Assembly (NCBI RefSeq): GCF_022267325.1
Contig: NZ_JAIZBG010000001.1
Location: 186,001-250,000, forward strand
Direction: 5' to 3'
Source of the DNA: Leptospira sanjuanensis
GTDB taxonomy: Bacteria > Spirochaetota > Leptospiria > Leptospirales > Leptospiraceae
Length of the DNA: 64,000 nucleotides
A program made the translations under genes and the position numbers. Below are positions 1 through 17,113 of the stretch, piece after piece. Positions within the stretch are counted from its first letter, which is position 1. Every line of letters begins with the position of its first letter. Below the pieces are notes generated by a model that did no database searches, was not told the DNA's origin, and was given only the letters and a program-made list of their open reading frames with translations.

Positions 1-633
1 CACTGAGAATTTCGGAAACGTTCAGATACGAATTCGGATCATTGTCCTTTTCAAAATCCAAACGATCGTAAAAATCCGTGTCCGCAATATCCGGATTGAT
101 GCTGATCATTTTGACCCCCGCCTTACGGATTTCCTCGAATAAATTTAAACCGAAATGACGAAGGCCGGCCTTGGTTCCGGCGTAGGCCGCTCCCCGCACG
201 GATTCTTTCAATGCGGCGATGGAATGGATCTGAAAAATCCATCCTTGATTTTTCTTTAAATCGCGTAAGAGCAGTTTGGCGATTAAAACCGGGGAAACGA
301 AATTTACGACGAGCATTTCTTCCAATTCCCGATAGGCGATCTCTTCGTGAGGAGCAAAGTTTCCCAGACCGGCGTTGTTCACAAGAATTTTCAGGGGCGG
401 TTCCTCTTTTAAAACATTCAATAATTCGAATTCGATTTTTTTCGTATCCGAAAGATCCAATCTTAGGTGACGATAAAGCTTCGATTCTTTCAACACGGAA
501 GAATCCGGTTCTGTTCTCGCGATTCCGACGACTTTATAACCTTGAGAGATTAGAAATTCGGCGATCGATTTTCCGATTCCTTTGGATGAGCCGGTTACGA
601 TCGCCAAAGATCCGTTAGGTGCTTTATCGGTTT

Positions 634-637
<4 letters not shown>
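1..637 (-). CDS. SDR family oxidoreductase (partial, C-terminus outside window)
   Basis: Short-chain dehydrogenase/reductase, open to the left edge, so about 212 N-terminal residues are visible. The start is the ATG whose complement is at 635-637. The protein opens with the NAD(P)-binding glycine motif (IVTGSSKGIGKS, about residues 13-24). It continues with the NNAG motif (VNNAGLGNF), a catalytic Ser in the HSIAA segment, and the YAGTK (YxxxK) active site. All core elements are therefore intact. The radical SAM gene lies upstream on the same strand and its TGA overlaps this start by 4 bases (ATGA), so the two are probably translationally coupled. The substrate cannot be told from sequence. 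The class is certain; the specific reaction is not. Confidence 0.9.
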
Positions 638-2533
<1,896 letters not shown>

Positions 2534-2593
2534 CCGGAACATAGAATCTGGGACAAGAGAGAAATCATCGAAACGAAAGAAAAGGAGTCTTTC

Positions 2594-2904
2594 ATGGATT
2601 TGATCGAAAAGGTAAAAAGAGAATTTTGGCCGAAGCTGAAATCGGTCGTATCCAAGATTCCGTTTACGGAGGATCTGATCGCGCTTTATTATTCCATGAT
2701 GGATCCCGAAACCCCCTTAAGAACCAAACTCGTGATTGCCGGCGCGTTGGCTTATTTTATTTCCCCGTTGGATGCGGTTCCGGATTTTATTCCCGGCGCC
2801 GGATTTCTGGATGACGCGGGAGTGATTGCGGCGGTACTGGCAAGTGTTCAATCCGCGATCCGCGAAGAACATAGAGATAAGGCGAGAAAATTTCTGGAGA
2901 ACGA

Positions 2905-2908
<4 letters not shown>
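2594..2908 (+). CDS. DUF1232 (YkvA-like) small membrane protein
   Basis: 104 aa. The ATG at 2594 is preceded by AAAGGAG, which makes it the clear start rather than the upstream ATG at 2528. The central segment holds a hydrophobic stretch followed by the DUF1232 signature FISPLDAVPDFIPG and then DDAGVIAAV. The family is widespread and its function is unknown; it usually behaves as a small membrane-associated protein. The stop codon overlaps the inositol monophosphatase start (ATGA), so the two are co-translated. It is divergent from the nucleosidase-like operon, with the promoters in the ~75 bp between them. Confidence 0.85.
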
Positions 2909-3720
<812 letters not shown>

Positions 3721-3727
3721 ATTGCGA

Positions 3728-3860
3728 CCCATAGGGAGCAATTTGCTGAGTTTTTGCCGCGAAAGCGTTTCGCTGAGTTATTGCGACCTATCGAACGACC
3801 TATCGAACGACCCGTAGGGAGTGAGATAGTGAGATCCGAGTTTAAGACGTTTCGCTGAGT
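3728..3860 (+). repeat. Intergenic patch of short degenerate repeats (CCCATAGG...GCTGAGTTT family)
   Basis: Directly after suhB lies CCCATAGGGAGC, eight bases, then GCTGAGTTTTT. Two more GCTGAGTT copies follow, each preceded by CGTTTC (3764-3780 and 3848-3861). Between them is a 12-bp tandem unit CGACCTATCGAA (3784-3795 and 3796-3807) plus a degenerate third copy. Related copies occur at 9479-9508 and 33730-33755, with a partial one at 16692-16705. No convincing ORF runs through it. It looks like a dispersed non-coding element; its function is unknown. Confidence 0.6.
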
Positions 3861-3974
3861 TTTCGATTGTTTTTAGTAGAAGGATGAGACTCGATCTTTG
3901 ACTTCGGCCGTTTTCCATTTTGTTAAGCGAATTGTTCCGTTTCGGGTTTTTGGAAGCCTACGGATCGAACGATT

Positions 3975-5334
<1,360 letters not shown>

Positions 5335-5351
<17 letters not shown>

Positions 5352-6384
5352 TCGTTTTCCTGAGAACGGATTTCGAATCCGTCTTTTTGAATTCTTCAAG
5401 ACGCAAATCCTGTCCTTTCAGAATTTGATCCTTAAAGGAAGAATCGGTCAAAATCTTATTCAAAAGAATCGCGAGATCCGGAAATTTTTTTTCGTGAAAA
5501 AGAACGCCGGCTTCGTTTAACGTTTCGGGAACCGCGCCTCCGGCGTACGCGAGAATGGGAATTCGATGGACCATCGCTTCGATCAAAGGAACGCAAAAAC
5601 CTTCGTGTTCGCTCATCGAAACGAAAGCGTCCGCTTCCTGATATAGATTGTTGAGTTCCGCATCGGAAAGAAAACCGGTGATCAAAACGTTTTGACGAAG
5701 ATCGTAAAAATCCAACATGCGTTCCAGTTCTTCGCGATACAGATACAATTCTCTCGAACTAAAACCTGCGAGATAAAATTGGAACTTATCCCCGATCATC
5801 GATTTATACGCGTAGGCAAGACGAATCAAATCGTCTTGCCTTTTGTTCGGAGTGATTCTTCCCACAAAAAGAATTTTTTTGATTTCCGAATCCGTTTTGG
5901 AGATCTTGGAAAAGTTCTCGGACAACTGATATGTGATCGGAAGAATCTGCACATTCTGAAAACCTAATTCTTCCAGCTCCTGCTGATTGAATTTGGAGAC
6001 CGCAAAGACGAGATCGAATCTATCCTTCATCTCCCTCAATTCTTCACGTCCCTTTTTCAAAAGATAACTCATCTTGAGATCGTACGACTCGAAGAAATGA
6101 TGCGGAGTCACGTTATGATAAATGAGAATTCTCGGGGAACGAAAGGTTCTCAAAAATTCAAAAACCCCCGAATGAATCGAATGATGATAAAACAAGATGT
6201 CCTTCGAGGATTTGTCGTATGTTTTGTATTTTTTTACGAACGGAAATTTCGACGCGCCGATGTTTTCCGAATAAATGTCTCCTTTATATTCCAAATCCTT
6301 TAAGTAGTTGCGGATTTCCTGCATCTCGTTGCTGATCGCGTCGCCCGGATTAAAACCCGCGGAAAACTGTTGGACCTGTCTCAT
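5335..6384 (-). CDS. Glycosyltransferase family 4
   Basis: 349 aa GT-B glycosyltransferase. ILFVGRITPNKRQDD marks the start of the nucleotide-sugar domain. EHEGFCVPLIEAM supplies the E-x7-E motif, followed by the conserved PILAYAGGAVPE. The N-terminal domain lacks the usual GG loop but has FYHHSIHSG and IYHNVTPHHFF, typical of mannosyl- or rhamnosyl-type GT4 enzymes. The operon order is methyltransferase-like protein, GT, this GT, long GT. The start overlaps the preceding GT by ATGA at 6381-6384. The sugar specificity is not visible; the nearby Rmd-like gene suggests D-rhamnose (inference). Confidence 0.9.
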
Positions 6385-7435
6385 GCAAGAACCTTCTCTC
6401 GAAAAAGAGCTTCGAACGGAAAGGAATTGTATTCTCCGATGATTTCCTTTTCGTTTTCCGAAATTCGTTCGCGGAGCGTTTTGTTTTCGAGAAGATTGTC
6501 CACGAGTCCCGCGAGCACATCCATCGCCAATGCCGATTTGTCTTTGAACAAGACGCCGCCCGTTTTCATCGTTTCCGGGGTTGCGCCCGCGTGATACGAA
6601 ATTACCGGAATGCCGGCGCCGAACGCTTCCAGAACGGGAATGTTGAATCCTTCATGTTCGCTCATACAAACGTATAAATCCATCGAGTTCAAAAAGGTTT
6701 CCATTTCCGTATCGTTGGCGTTTAGCCGGATTTGGACGTTCCCCATCAAACGTTTCTGGAGAATGATCTTTTTTAGAAAAATATAATATTCTTCGAATAC
6801 CTTAGGAACGCTCCCGCAGATCAAAAGCTGTACGTTCTGTCTGAACTTCAAAATCGATTCGAGCATTCTCAAAAGGTCTTCCATTTTTTTGTTCGGTGAA
6901 ATTCTTCCGATAAATCCGATCGTGAATTCCCGTTTGTCCTTTGTGCTTTTATCGCGGATCGAATATTTGCGAACGATCGGAAGAACCAGCGTATTCATGA
7001 TTCCCAAGGATTGCAGAAAGTTCGCATTGAACGGCGAAGAAGGCAAAAACAAATCGGTTTCGTTTTTGAGGGAATACAGTTCCAAGAGGGAACGTTTTTC
7101 TTCGAGTTGGAGCGTGTTGTAGATTTCGGAACTTACGAAATTCTTAAAGTAGATTGCAGGCGTAAAACTCTGATAACGAACGATTTTTTTTCCCGGTAAA
7201 TTCCGAAACCAATCGAGAGGATAACCGCAACCGCCGTAATTCAAAATATGAATATCGTCTTTGGAGAATCGGGAAAGAACGGGATGCGTTTCGATCGGAA
7301 AGGTTTCTTTCGAGAAATTTTTCAGACATACGATGGAATTGGGAACCCCGATCTTTTCTAAAACCGAGTGAATTCCTTTGATGTCGTTTCCGATTCCGTC
7401 ACCGTCCCGAAACTCGGTGACGTGCTGATAGACTT

Positions 7436-7439
<4 letters not shown>
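6381..7439 (-). CDS. Glycosyltransferase family 4
   Basis: 352 aa, clearly paralogous to the adjacent 349-aa glycosyltransferase. Shared features are VTEFRDGDGIGND near the N-terminus (compare FNPGDAISNE in the neighbour), IGFIGRISPNKKMEDLL, and the E-x7-E motif in EHEGFNIPVLEAF followed by PVISYHAGATPE. The likely origin is tandem duplication and divergence, giving enzymes that add successive residues of one glycan. The start ATG overlaps the end of the methyltransferase-like gene (7436-7439). It is cytoplasmic and membrane-associated. Confidence 0.9.
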
Positions 7440-8440
<1,001 letters not shown>

Positions 8441-8454
8441 GCTCAAAAGGGGAG

Positions 8455-8513
<59 letters not shown>

Positions 8514-8524
8514 CCGAGAATTCT

Positions 8525-9475
8525 ATGAAGTGTTTGATAACGGGAGCGGCGGGGTTCGTCGGCGGTTACCTGCTGAAGGAACTCAAAGAATCCTATACAG
8601 ATTTTTTAGGGATCGGAATTCAACCCGGGCCGGACATAGAAGCGGATCTTGCTCTTCCTAGATCCTATCGCTCTTCCGTTTGCGACATACGAAATCCGGA
8701 ACAAGTCCGTTCCATCATTCATGACTTTTCACCGGATACAGTTTTTCATTTGGCGGCTCAGCCTTTTGTACCGAGAGCCGTGGAAGATCCGGGTGAAACC
8801 TTGGAGATCAACGTTCACGGAACGTTGAATATTTTGGAATCGCTGCGTTCCTTAAAAAAGAAAGTTCGTTTCGTTTATATCTCGTCTTCCGACGTGTACG
8901 GAAACGTCCCCGAGTCTTGTCTCCCGGTGCAAGAATCGATTTTACCCGCGCCATTGAATCCGTATTCTTCCTCCAAGGCTTGCGCAGAAATTTATTGCCT
9001 ACAATATCATCGATGGATTCCGGAACTCGAAGTCGTGATCGCGAGACCGTTCAATCACACCGGTCCGAGACAAAGTCTGAATTTCGTGATTCCTAATTTT
9101 TGTTCTCAGGTTTTGGAAGCTTTGAAAAAGCCGGAAGCTGAAAGAAAAATCTTAGTCGGAGACCTTTCGTCTACGAGGGATTTTTTGGATGTGAGAGACG
9201 TTGTGTGTGCGTATCGAATTCTCGCGGAGAAGGGAAAGCCCGGAGAAATTTATAATATCTGTTCCGGTCAGGAAGTCGTGATTCGGGATGTCTTGGATCG
9301 GATCATTTCCGAATCGGGAAAAAAAATTCCGGTCGAAGTGGATTCTTCCCGTTTTCGTCCCGCGGAGATGAAACGTTTGTCCGGGGATAACAGTAAACTT
9401 CGAACGCTCGGATGGAAACCTGCCTTCGGTTTAACGGAAACGATCCGAGACGTGTACCAATGGGTAGCGAGATGA
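8525..9475 (+). CDS. rmd: NAD-dependent epimerase/dehydratase, GDP-6-deoxy-4-keto-D-mannose reductase (Rmd)-like
   Basis: 316 aa extended SDR. It has the Rossmann glycine motif (ITGAAGFVGGYL), the catalytic Ser region (ISSSDVYG) and the YxxxK pair (NPYSSSKACAE). RPFNHTGPRQ, VGDLSSTRDFLDVRDV and YNICSG are the segments I associate with Rmd-type 4-reductases. Rmd converts GDP-4-keto-6-deoxy-D-mannose to GDP-D-rhamnose. The partner dehydratase Gmd is not in the window. The gene is divergent from the three-glycosyltransferase operon with only ~80 bp between, which supports a joint role in D-rhamnose glycan synthesis. A related 4-reductase or epimerase specificity remains possible. Confidence 0.8.
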   Translation: MKCLITGAAGFVGGYLLKELKESYTDFLGIGIQPGPDIEADLALPRSYRSSVCDIRNPEQVRSIIHDFSPDTVFHLAAQPFVPRAVEDPGETLEINVHGTLNILESLRSLKKKVRFVYISSSDVYGNVPESCLPVQESILPAPLNPYSSSKACAEIYCLQYHRWIPELEVVIARPFNHTGPRQSLNFVIPNFCSQVLEALKKPEAERKILVGDLSSTRDFLDVRDVVCAYRILAEKGKPGEIYNICSGQEVVIRDVLDRIISESGKKIPVEVDSSRFRPAEMKRLSGDNSKLRTLGWKPAFGLTETIRDVYQWVAR

Positions 9476-9478
9476 GCG

Positions 9479-9508
9479 CCCCATAGGAAGCGAAGGTGCT
9501 GAGTTTTA
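9479..9508 (+). repeat. Dispersed intergenic element copy (CCCCATAGGAAGC...GCTGAGTTTT)
   Basis: This copy begins four bases after the rmd stop codon and matches the copy after suhB in the same orientation and the same position relative to the gene: CCCATAGG, an AGC, a short spacer, then GCTGAGTTTT. A weak hairpin (CGGGA / TCCCG, 9517-9531) follows. It is non-coding. Confidence 0.55.
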
Positions 9509-9589
9509 ACAGGTGGCGGGAAAAAATCCCGAAAATTCTCCTTATCACAAAAGTCCACATTCCTCAACGATAAAAATTTCCGTTTCCAA

Positions 9590-9605
9590 TGTAGGAACTC
9601 CTACA
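9590..9605. repeat. 16-bp palindromic site TGTAGGA-AC-TCCTACA
   Basis: A perfect 7-bp inverted repeat around a two-base centre, between the convergent rmd and DUF218 genes. The centre is too short for a good RNA hairpin, so a protein-binding site or a mobile-repeat remnant is likelier than a terminator. I recall similar TGTAGGA palindromes scattered in leptospiral genomes, but I cannot count them here. Confidence 0.5.
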
Positions 9606-9620
9606 TCACATTCAAAAACT

Positions 9621-10331
9621 CTAAAGCGCCGAACCTTTCCAAGTTTTGATTCCGCTTCCTTCGATCGGAAACGGATCGCCTAAATATTTCGGATTCGTTT
9701 TAAACAAATTCATATCGACCCACGCCAAGGTTCTCGCAAAAAATTCCCGGAACCTGCTGAACGGACCGCTCGTATAAATTCTCCGATCGGATTCGAACGC
9801 CTGAAATTTCAAACCGATCTTGTTCGCCAAAAACGCGGCCCGAGGCTGATAGATTCTCTGACTCACAAAGATCAGATCCTTGACCTGAAAAATTTCTTTC
9901 GCACGAACCAAAGTATCCAAGGTTCGAAAACCCGCATGATCGACGAATATGTCTCTTTCATTCACTTGATTCTTAAGAATGTAGAGCAGCATCGGTTTCA
10001 CTTCGTTGTAATAAATCGAACCGTTGTCTCCCGAAAGAAGAATCTTTCTCACCTTTCCCTGATGATACAATTCCAAGGCGCAATCCAAACGGTCTTTTAA
10101 AACCGCGGATGGTTCGTTTTTATAAACGGAGGCGCCCGGAACGACGGCAACGGTCGCCGGTCTCGCGGATCGATGATTCTGATATTTTTCCGTGTGAAGA
10201 TACGATTCTTCGAAACTAAAATCGATTGCGATCGGTGCGGCAATTAAAAGCGCCAGAAGTAAAAGCGCCCCCGTATAAAATTTCGATTTTTTGAAGAAGT
10301 TTAGGTTCAACGTTTCGTCCGAATTCGTCAA
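9621..10331 (-). CDS. DUF218 (SanA/YdcF-like) membrane protein
   Basis: About 236 aa from a TTG at 10331; no ATG lies near the N-terminus and no ribosome site is convincing, so the start is uncertain. An N-terminal signal anchor (GALLLLALLIAAPIAI) is followed by a periplasmic DUF218 domain. The domain shows VAVVPGASVY, a KILLSGDNG segment, AGFRTLDTLVRAKEIF and the FVSQRIYQPRAAFLA stretch, all typical of SanA. SanA-type proteins contribute to envelope barrier function in enterobacteria by an unclear mechanism. It is monocistronic, convergent with rmd and divergent from the LTxxQ sensor gene. Confidence 0.8.
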   Translation of the reverse strand: MTNSDETLNLNFFKKSKFYTGALLLLALLIAAPIAIDFSFEESYLHTEKYQNHRSARPATVAVVPGASVYKNEPSAVLKDRLDCALELYHQGKVRKILLSGDNGSIYYNEVKPMLLYILKNQVNERDIFVDHAGFRTLDTLVRAKEIFQVKDLIFVSQRIYQPRAAFLANKIGLKFQAFESDRRIYTSGPFSRFREFFARTLAWVDMNLFKTNPKYLGDPFPIEGSGIKTWKGSAL

Positions 10332-10463
10332 AATCAGGAATAGATTTGGATAGGCTAACGTGCGGGAATTGAAGGGAGAATCCCTTTTTTTCTTTTCAAC
10401 GGATCGGAACGGGGAAAAATTTTCTAAATAGGAAACAAACCATTGAGCCGCGGGTCTTATCGA

Positions 10464-11033
10464 ATGAGCAAATACCTCATGAATCTCCTGAATTCATTTC
10501 TCAGACTTACCGTCGCCGGTTGCTTCTTGGCGCCGGCGGTGACTTTTTCTCAGGAACTCACCATAGGACTTCGTTCCGGTACCGATTCCAATCCTCCGCC
10601 CGTCAAACAACTTGCACCGATACGTCAGCTGAGAAGTTTCGGTCTCGTTTTCGGAAACGTGGATACGGTCAGAGAACGATTCGCTCTTTCCGAAAAACAA
10701 TTGGATGAAATTTCCAAAATCAACGAGAAGCACAAACAAGAACACTTTCGCTGGCTTCAAAAAATTTCTCCCATCGAGATCGAACTCGAGGGACTTTTGA
10801 TGGAGTCTAACGTGGATTTAACGAAGATCCGCAAGCTTCTCGTAGAGATCGGAAAATATACGGCGGAGATTCGTATCAATCAAATCTCGCATCGTCTTGC
10901 TATCGAAAAAGTATTAACTCAGGACCAAAAATCCAAAATCAAAGCACCCTCCGCTCCACCGGAGTCCGGATTCCCCGTGAATCTTTTTTCTCCGGAGAGA
11001 ATCATCCTTCCTTTACAAGGAATTTTACACTGA
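10464..11033 (+). CDS. Periplasmic Spy/CpxP-like (LTxxQ) protein, possible sensor of the next-door ECF sigma factor
   Basis: About 189 aa from the ATG at 10464; a TTG at 10443 and an ATG at 10479 are alternatives. A signal peptide ends near the SQE segment. The mature protein is mostly amphipathic helix: FALSEKQLDEISKINEKHKQ and a long middle helix, then VLTQDQKSKI, which matches the LTxxQ motif of the Spy/CpxP/CnrX superfamily. These proteins are periplasmic chaperones or metal/stress sensors. The stop is seven bases from the ECF sigma gene, and a one-TM protein follows that. The three-gene set is laid out like the CnrX-sensor / sigma / anti-sigma arrangement, though the role is inferred. 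Confidence 0.65.
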   Translation: MSKYLMNLLNSFLRLTVAGCFLAPAVTFSQELTIGLRSGTDSNPPPVKQLAPIRQLRSFGLVFGNVDTVRERFALSEKQLDEISKINEKHKQEHFRWLQKISPIEIELEGLLMESNVDLTKIRKLLVEIGKYTAEIRINQISHRLAIEKVLTQDQKSKIKAPSAPPESGFPVNLFSPERIILPLQGILH

Positions 11034-11040
11034 GGTACCA

Positions 11041-11553
<513 letters not shown>

Positions 11554-11577
11554 AGTGAGAGATAGGATTTATTCGGT

Positions 11578-11943
11578 ATGAAATCGAACGGATTCGATAA
11601 AGAAATTTCGGACAGACTTTGTAGCAAGGTCTGGAGTTCCAAAATCTGCGACGCGGTTTACAAAAGACGCCGCTGGAGAATGATTCAACTTGCGTTTATC
11701 ACGTTCTTAACCGCATTCTTCTCCACTTCCTTCGTATGGCTGACGTTTTTTGAAAACAGCGGTCCTACGATCGCACGCAACGAACTTCAGTCTTGGGTTC
11801 AAGAACAAATCTATGGAACGACTGCGGAAGCGGAATCCAAGGTTCACAACGTTTTTTATAAGGAATCGGAAATGCCTCAAACCGGCGCGCCGGTTTCTTT
11901 GGATGTGGACACTTTGATCGAGGCTTCCTTAGATCGCAGATAA
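11578..11943 (+). CDS. Single-TM protein, candidate anti-sigma factor
   Basis: 121 aa with no recognised domain. The N-terminal ~35 residues are cytoplasmic and charged, the size of minimal anti-sigma segments in CnrY-like proteins. One TM helix follows (about residues 37-57: IQLAFITFLTAFFSTSFVWL), then a ~65-residue periplasmic tail with no motif. It lies 24 bp after the ECF sigma gene in the same operon. An anti-sigma role rests on position and topology only. Confidence 0.6.
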   Translation: MKSNGFDKEISDRLCSKVWSSKICDAVYKRRRWRMIQLAFITFLTAFFSTSFVWLTFFENSGPTIARNELQSWVQEQIYGTTAEAESKVHNVFYKESEMPQTGAPVSLDVDTLIEASLDRR

Positions 11944-11955
11944 TATGGGTGAATC

Positions 11956-11983
11956 GGTTCGAAGGTCTTTCGTCGTTCGAACC
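11956..11983 (+). terminator. Hairpin after the ECF sigma operon
   Basis: GGTTCGAA (11956-11963) pairs with TTCGAACC (11976-11983) around a 12-base loop, 12 bases after the stop codon. No U-tract follows (TAAAACG), so it may be a pausing or RNA-stabilising hairpin rather than a full intrinsic terminator. Confidence 0.4.
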
Positions 11984-12164
11984 TAAAACGTGTGTAACAG
12001 GACGTTTCGTTTCGGACCGTCCGACCGAATCGAAATGTATTCGAGAATTTTGAATTCTCCATTTAAAAAATAGAGGCGGCTGTTTTTTACGAATGCCGTC
12101 GTAGTAAAGTGTCTCGGCTGGAATCCGGATTTTCCGGAAATACAATAAAACTTGGAGAAAGCCC

Positions 12165-13550
12165 ATGTTTGCGTTAACTTCCAGTCGCCCCTCCGATTCA
12201 AAACCTCAGAAACACAAATCTCCTCCCGGTTCGTACGGATTCTTTGCGCTTCGACATTTGCCTCGAATGCGTCGGGATATCATCGGGTTCTTCGAGGATA
12301 TGAAAAAGAAATACGGGGATGTGGTTCTATTCGGAATCCGTAAAACGAGAATCTTTATGATTCAAAGTCCGGAGGACGTTCGGCACGTTCTTCAGGAAAA
12401 CAGTTCCAACTATCACAAAAGCGTATTTTATCTCGAACTCAAGCGGGTTTTGGGAAAAGGGCTTTTGACCTCGGAAGGGGATTTTTGGAAAAAACAAAGA
12501 AGACTCATTCAACCCGCGTTTCACCGTCAGAGAATATCAGAATTTACTCATATTATGGCGGACGAAACCCTGAATCTATTTCGAGAATGGGACACAAAGG
12601 AACAAAACGGAAAAGTAAGAGTCGATCTTTCCGAAGAGATGATGCGGTTGACGTTCGCGATCGTAGGTAAGACCCTCTTTCGATCGGACGTAAAAGAATA
12701 TTCCGAAATCATCGCAAAGAACGTGGAAACCGCGATGGAAGAATTGACCAAACGATTGACGATGGTTTTTCCTCCTCCGATTCATTGGCCTTTGCCCGGA
12801 AATCGAAGACTTTTAAAGTCGATCGATGCGATGAACGAGGTCATCTACGAACTTATCGATCAAAGAAGAAAGAATTCTTCCAATGATCTGATCAGTATGC
12901 TTCTTGAAATCCAGGATGAAGAAACCGGAGAAAAGATGAGTCTAGAACAAGTCCGCGACGAAGCGATTACGCTCTTGCTCGCGGGACATGAAACGACGGC
13001 TAACGCGTTGACTTGGGCGTTTCATCTTCTTTCCAAACATCCGGAAATTTATTCCAAACTCAAAGAAGAAGCGAAGAACGTTCTCGGTGATCGAACTCCG
13101 GCTCTGGAAGATGTAGCGTCACTCACTTATTCCAGAATGGTTTTGGAAGAATCGATGCGATTGTATCCTCCCGCTTGGACGGTCGAACGTTCCGCGCTCG
13201 GACCGGACACGGTCGGCGGTTATCATGTACCGACCGGAACCAACGTTTCCATATGTATCTATTCGATTCACAGGGATCCTAGGTTTTGGAAAGAGCCGGA
13301 AAAATTTTGGCCGGAACGATTCTCCGAAGAAAACTCAAAAGACCGTCCGAAATACGCGTATATACCGTTCGGGGGCGGTCCGAGAATGTGCATCGGAAAC
13401 GTATTTGCGATGACGGAAGGAATTTTGATTCTGAGTATGATCGCAAGAAAATATGATTTAAAGCCCGTTTCCGGTCATAAGGTAGAATTGGAACCTTTAG
13501 TCACATTGCGACCGAAGCATGGAATGCCGATGGACTTGGTTTCCACTTGA
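12165..13550 (+). CDS. Cytochrome P450
   Basis: 461 aa, full length. The I-helix oxygen-binding motif is AGHETT (273-278), the K-helix ExxR is E329-R332 (EESMRLYPP), and the heme loop is FGGGPRMCIG with ligand C409. FHRQRI and the W-K-K-Q-R-R-L stretch are typical of CYP102/CYP4-like fatty-acid monooxygenases. There is no TM anchor, so it should be a soluble cytoplasmic enzyme. It needs ferredoxin or flavodoxin reductase partners not encoded next to it. The ATG at 12165 follows TGGAG. It stands alone between the ECF module and an M23 peptidase. The substrate is probably a fatty acid or other lipid (inference). Confidence 0.93.
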   Translation: MFALTSSRPSDSKPQKHKSPPGSYGFFALRHLPRMRRDIIGFFEDMKKKYGDVVLFGIRKTRIFMIQSPEDVRHVLQENSSNYHKSVFYLELKRVLGKGLLTSEGDFWKKQRRLIQPAFHRQRISEFTHIMADETLNLFREWDTKEQNGKVRVDLSEEMMRLTFAIVGKTLFRSDVKEYSEIIAKNVETAMEELTKRLTMVFPPPIHWPLPGNRRLLKSIDAMNEVIYELIDQRRKNSSNDLISMLLEIQDEETGEKMSLEQVRDEAITLLLAGHETTANALTWAFHLLSKHPEIYSKLKEEAKNVLGDRTPALEDVASLTYSRMVLEESMRLYPPAWTVERSALGPDTVGGYHVPTGTNVSICIYSIHRDPRFWKEPEKFWPERFSEENSKDRPKYAYIPFGGGPRMCIGNVFAMTEGILILSMIARKYDLKPVSGHKVELEPLVTLRPKHGMPMDLVST

Positions 13551-13594
13551 CCTATACTTCCCCGGAATAGACTCTTTATTTGGAGTCTATTCCC

Positions 13595-14566
13595 ATGGAA
13601 AAAGAAATCCGCAAACGCATAGATCAAGTCAAGGAAAAGGGTCATCAACGACTGACCGTCCTTCTTATCCCTCACGGTTTCGATAAATCATTTCATTTTC
13701 AAATTTCGGTTTTTACGATCGTCTTTTTATTCGGTCTTCTCGTATCTATTTTAGGAATCGCCGTTTTCGGAATCGTAAAATATAACAATACAAGAAAACA
13801 AATCAACGCACTCGCGCAAGTTTACGGGAAATACTTCGACGAATACATCGAATATTCCGAACAATTGGAAGGAGTGCAAGACGACTTTCTTGCGCTTACG
13901 GAGAATTTAGAGGAGATCTATTCTCTCATCGACGGACACGGAGACGAGATGTTGAAACTTCCGGACGAATCGGATATCGAAACGATCGCTCTTGCCGAAT
14001 TAAAAACGGAAGAATCCGCCGATAAGGATCTGATGTTGGGAAGAAGTTATCTTTCCGAGATTTACGGATACCGCACCGCTCGCGTTTACATGGACAAACA
14101 TCGCCCGTTGATGGACAGCGTTTACGACTTTCTCAATCTTCGATACGACGTGATGGATGCGATTCCGTTCGGAGAACCTTTGTACTCCTACAACCTGACT
14201 TCTTATTTCGGAACGAGACGTTCGCCTACCACGGGTTATATGGAGTACCACGACGGGATCGATCTCGCGAACGTGCCCGGAACTCCGATTTATGCCACGG
14301 GTAACGGAAGAATTCATCGAGTGATTTATTCCAACCGCGGGTACGGAAATCATATCGTGATTCAACACGCGAACGGTTATTTTTCCTTGTTCGGACATTG
14401 TACGAAAATTTTCGTACGGGACGGACAACAAATCCGCAAAGGAAACTTGATCGCAACGGTCGGTTCCACAGGAAACGTGACCGGACCTCACTTACACTAC
14501 GAGGTTTGGATCGGAGAATCCAATCGAACGGATCCGATGGAATATCTCAAAGTTCCCGTTTATTGA
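13595..14566 (+). CDS. M23 family metallopeptidase, membrane-anchored
   Basis: 323 aa from the ATG at 13595, preceded by GGAGTCTATTCCC; a TTG at 13580 is rejected. Order: a short cytoplasmic segment, one TM helix (VFTIVFLFGLLVSILGIAVF), a coiled stalk region (about residues 65-125), then a C-terminal LytM/peptidase M23 domain. Zinc ligands are visible as HDGID (HxxxD) and the HLHYE (HxH) motif, with a third His in LFGHCTK. It should therefore be an active endopeptidase on peptidoglycan crosslinks or a divisome/cell-shape factor facing the periplasm. ligA starts 18 bp downstream. Confidence 0.9.
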   Translation: MEKEIRKRIDQVKEKGHQRLTVLLIPHGFDKSFHFQISVFTIVFLFGLLVSILGIAVFGIVKYNNTRKQINALAQVYGKYFDEYIEYSEQLEGVQDDFLALTENLEEIYSLIDGHGDEMLKLPDESDIETIALAELKTEESADKDLMLGRSYLSEIYGYRTARVYMDKHRPLMDSVYDFLNLRYDVMDAIPFGEPLYSYNLTSYFGTRRSPTTGYMEYHDGIDLANVPGTPIYATGNGRIHRVIYSNRGYGNHIVIQHANGYFSLFGHCTKIFVRDGQQIRKGNLIATVGSTGNVTGPHLHYEVWIGESNRTDPMEYLKVPVY

Positions 14567-14584
14567 TTTCAATTCGGATTCGAT

Positions 14585-16630
<2,046 letters not shown>

Positions 16631-17113
16631 AATTTCGAAATCTACGACGCTTTCACTTATAGCCTGTCCAAAAACCAAATTTACTTCTCTCGCTGAGTTT
16701 GCAACTTCATCGCTTTAATGTTTTGTCCGGCGCCGCCTCGTTGCAGCCAGGATTCTTGATTTCAGAATTCTTCGTTCAGAAAATGAACGTATGTTTATTG
16801 CCTCTTCGATTTAACGAAACGATTCAAAAATAACTTGATCGAGCGGGTACCGTTTCTATTCTTTTTGCCGGAAGATAAGAATCTGTCCCAAAAGAAACTC
16901 GGCAAATCATTCCTTATGTGTCGTTCGATCGGGACGGAACCTTGCGCTTGATCTTTCTGAAAAAGTAAATGAGAGTTTTGGGACGCGCCGTAAATTTCTT
17001 TTGCAAGAACGGAGGACTTATGGTTTCCATTCTTCCGATCTCGTATACAATCTTTAAACAAAGCGAAAGGACTTAGAATTTAAAAAAGGAAACAACGGAG
17101 AGAATCGATCGAT
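16631..17113. other. 483-bp intergenic region
   Basis: It holds a partial copy of the dispersed element (CGCTGAGTTTGCAAC, 16691-16705) and a small hairpin CGTTCA-GAAAA-TGAACG (16773-16789). Near 17041-17048 is a TATACAAT sequence that could be the -10 box for the acyl-CoA dehydrogenase operon; no good -35 goes with it. An 88-codon minus-strand frame (16795-17061) has no ribosome site or recognisable family and looks fortuitous. The rest appears non-coding. Confidence 0.5.

Noticed and set aside
3784..3818. CGACCTATCGAA tandem units as a CRISPR-like array
   Set aside because: The units are 12 bp and directly adjacent with no unique spacers.
16795..17061. 88-codon minus-strand ORF in the ligA-ACAD gap
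   Set aside because: No ribosome site, no recognisable motif, and composition like the non-coding surroundings.
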